From contig JASBSE010000076.1 in the NCBI GenBank assembly GCA_030149115.1, forward strand, positions 1 to 7,256: a stretch of 7,256 nucleotides of DNA. Direction: 5' to 3'. This document shows positions 6,186-7,256 of the stretch, one piece after another. How positions within the stretch are numbered: the first letter of the stretch is position 1; each line of letters starts with the position of its first letter. The position numbers were made by a program, and so were the translations under genes. The notes under the pieces are model-generated. The model saw only the letters and a program-made list of their open reading frames with translations. It ran no database searches and was not told the origin of the DNA. The stretch is from Winogradskyella sp. GTDB lineage: Bacteria; Bacteroidota; Bacteroidia; Flavobacteriales; Flavobacteriaceae.

Positions 6186-7078
6186 TCTTTAGGATTTTGT
6201 AAAACATCTATTAATTTTTCTTCTTCACTTCCTTTTTCAGGATAATGGTCATAAACCCATTGCACGTGTGGAGGCAAACTCATCAAAATACTTTCAATTC
6301 GTCCGTTGGTTTTAAGTCCGAAAAGTGTGCCTTTGTCGTGTACTAAATTAAATTCCACATAACGACCACGTCTTATTTCTTGCCAATCGCGTTGTTCTTG
6401 AGTGTATGGCAAATCTTTACGTTTTTCAACAATTGGCACATAGGCTTCTAAGAAACTATCACCAACTTCAGTGACGAAATCGTACCAGTTTTCCATGGTC
6501 ATCTCATCATTTGCTTTACAATAATCGAAAAATAAACCACCTATACCACGCGCTTCATTACGGTGTGCATTGTAAAAGTATCCGTCACAACGTGCCTTGT
6601 ATTTTGGGTAGAATTCAGGATTGTGTTTATCACAAGCAGTTTTGCAAGTTTGATGAAAGTGTTTAGCGTCTTCTTCAAACAAATAATAAGGTGTTAAATC
6701 CTGACCTCCTCCAAACCATTGGTCTACAATATTACCATCTTGATCATACATTTCAAAATAGCGCCAATTAGCATGTACGGTTGGTACCATAGGACTTTTA
6801 GGGTGAATAACAAGGCTTAATCCACAAGCAAAAAAATCGACATTTTCTACACCAAAATACTTCTGCATACTATCTGGTAATTTACCGTGTACTCCAGAAA
6901 TATTTACACCACCTTTTTCAAATACATTACCATTTTTTATAACACGAGTTCTACCACCTCCACCTTCTGGTCGTTTCCAAATGTCTTCTTGAAATTTTGC
7001 TTTGCCATCAATAGTTTCAAGTTTAGAGGTTATGGTATCTTGTAATTGTTGTATATAGTTGTAAAATTTGTCTTTCAA
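6176..7078 (-). CDS. hemF: Oxygen-dependent coproporphyrinogen III oxidase
   Basis: The 300-residue enzyme oxidatively decarboxylates two propionates of coproporphyrinogen III to give protoporphyrinogen IX, using O2. Family motifs are all present in order: PEGGGGRTRV (38-46), GGVNISGVHG (56-65), conserved histidines H92, H102, H142 and H172, WFGGGQDLTPYY (121-132), HRNEARGIGG (172-181), RRGRYVEFNLVHDKGT (236-251) and GRIESILMSLPP (259-270). Length is normal for the family. The start is a TTG (complement of 7076-7078). The frame upstream reads TAG-ATT-TTG, so only TTG or ATT can open the full protein, and the resulting MKDKFYNYIQQLQD matches the usual flavobacterial N-terminus. The gene begins 3 bases after the GNAT stop, in the same frame, and its end overlaps the DUF4421-like gene. 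The choice of HemF indicates haem synthesis under aerobic conditions. Confidence 0.96.
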   Translation of the reverse strand: MKDKFYNYIQQLQDTITSKLETIDGKAKFQEDIWKRPEGGGGRTRVIKNGNVFEKGGVNISGVHGKLPDSMQKYFGVENVDFFACGLSLVIHPKSPMVPTVHANWRYFEMYDQDGNIVDQWFGGGQDLTPYYLFEEDAKHFHQTCKTACDKHNPEFYPKYKARCDGYFYNAHRNEARGIGGLFFDYCKANDEMTMENWYDFVTEVGDSFLEAYVPIVEKRKDLPYTQEQRDWQEIRRGRYVEFNLVHDKGTLFGLKTNGRIESILMSLPPHVQWVYDHYPEKGSEEEKLIDVLQNPKEWI

Positions 7079-7081
7079 AAT

Positions 7082-7256
7082 CTATGATTTATATAATTCG
7101 TATAACTCCATATCCAAAGGATTTTCACCGATAGGAGTAAATTCATTTTTAAGTGTTTTTTGCCATTCAAAGTTGTTGTTTCTAGCAACTTTTATGCTAC
7201 TAAGATTGTCTTTATGTACAATAATTTGAATAGTTTCTAAACCCAACTCGTTAAAA
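7082..7256 (-). CDS. GNAT-family N-acetyltransferase, C-terminal part (5' end outside window)
   Basis: An open frame enters from the right edge and ends at TAG (complement of 7082-7084), giving the last 57 residues. The stretch ETIQIIVHKDNLSSIKVARN, followed by NNFEWQKTL, has the late GNAT signature: a strand, then N-x-x-S-x-x-V-A leading to a 'GF-x-x' turn, as in RimJ/RimL-like acetyltransferases. The usual glycine before the aromatic residue is an asparagine here (NNNFEW). The protein would transfer acetyl from acetyl-CoA to an amine; the substrate is unknown, because the acetyl-CoA-binding region lies outside the window. GNAT genes are, as I recall, frequent neighbours of hemF in flavobacterial haem clusters. 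It lies 3 bases upstream of hemF in the same reading frame, so the two genes are almost certainly co-transcribed. Confidence 0.78.
   Translation of the reverse strand, partial: FNELGLETIQIIVHKDNLSSIKVARNNNFEWQKTLKNEFTPIGENPLDMELYELYKS

Noticed and set aside
6007..6192. Plus-strand 61-codon open frame opposite the start of the outer-membrane gene
   Set aside because: It is antisense to the signal-peptide region of a better supported gene and has no motif or upstream signal.
7076..7090. Frameshift or nonsense mutation splitting a GNAT-HemF fusion protein
   Set aside because: HemF is full length with its normal N-terminus, and the acetyltransferase fragment ends at a plausible family length after its last motif. 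Two separate genes are simpler than a broken fusion.
1..7256. Mobile element, CRISPR array, tRNA/rRNA, toxin-antitoxin or defence island
   Set aside because: No transposase or integrase, spaced direct repeats, tRNA-like cloverleaf or defence-type gene was seen. The genes are housekeeping or envelope functions in a compact operon.

Overview
The window most likely comes from the chromosome of a member of the Flavobacteriaceae (phylum Bacteroidota). The support is low-GC DNA, the tail of a protein with a type IX secretion (Por) sorting domain, a DUF4421-like outer-membrane protein, start sites with no clear Shine-Dalgarno sequence, and close resemblance of the haem enzymes to flavobacterial versions. 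I cannot name the species from the sequence alone.

Layout: the first 163 bases are the 3' end of a plus-strand gene for a secreted protein. It ends at a strong hairpin terminator (189-218). Everything else is on the minus strand and reads right to left as nine tightly packed genes: a GNAT acetyltransferase (5' part outside the window), hemF, a DUF4421-like outer-membrane protein, hemB, a CNNM/CBS membrane protein, ogt, a membrane-anchored serine hydrolase, a small four-helix membrane protein, and a DEDDy 3'-5' exonuclease. The exonuclease gene ends at the same terminator, so the two strands converge on one shared hairpin. Gaps between minus-strand genes are at most 39 bases and three junctions overlap (10, 1 and 23 bases). 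No internal terminator or convincing promoter was seen, so one polycistronic unit, with its promoter beyond the right edge, is the simplest reading.

Functionally, HemB (first common step of tetrapyrrole synthesis) and HemF (oxygen-dependent late step) mark this as part of a haem biosynthesis cluster. The other genes are housekeeping or envelope functions: a probable metal/ion transporter, repair of alkylated DNA, a penicillin-binding-protein-like hydrolase, and a nuclease. No defence system, mobile element, CRISPR array or RNA gene was seen. The points most worth a second look are two consecutive non-ATG starts at the hemF junctions, the outer-membrane protein placed between hemF and hemB, and a possible sliding-clamp-binding peptide at the C-terminus of Ogt.
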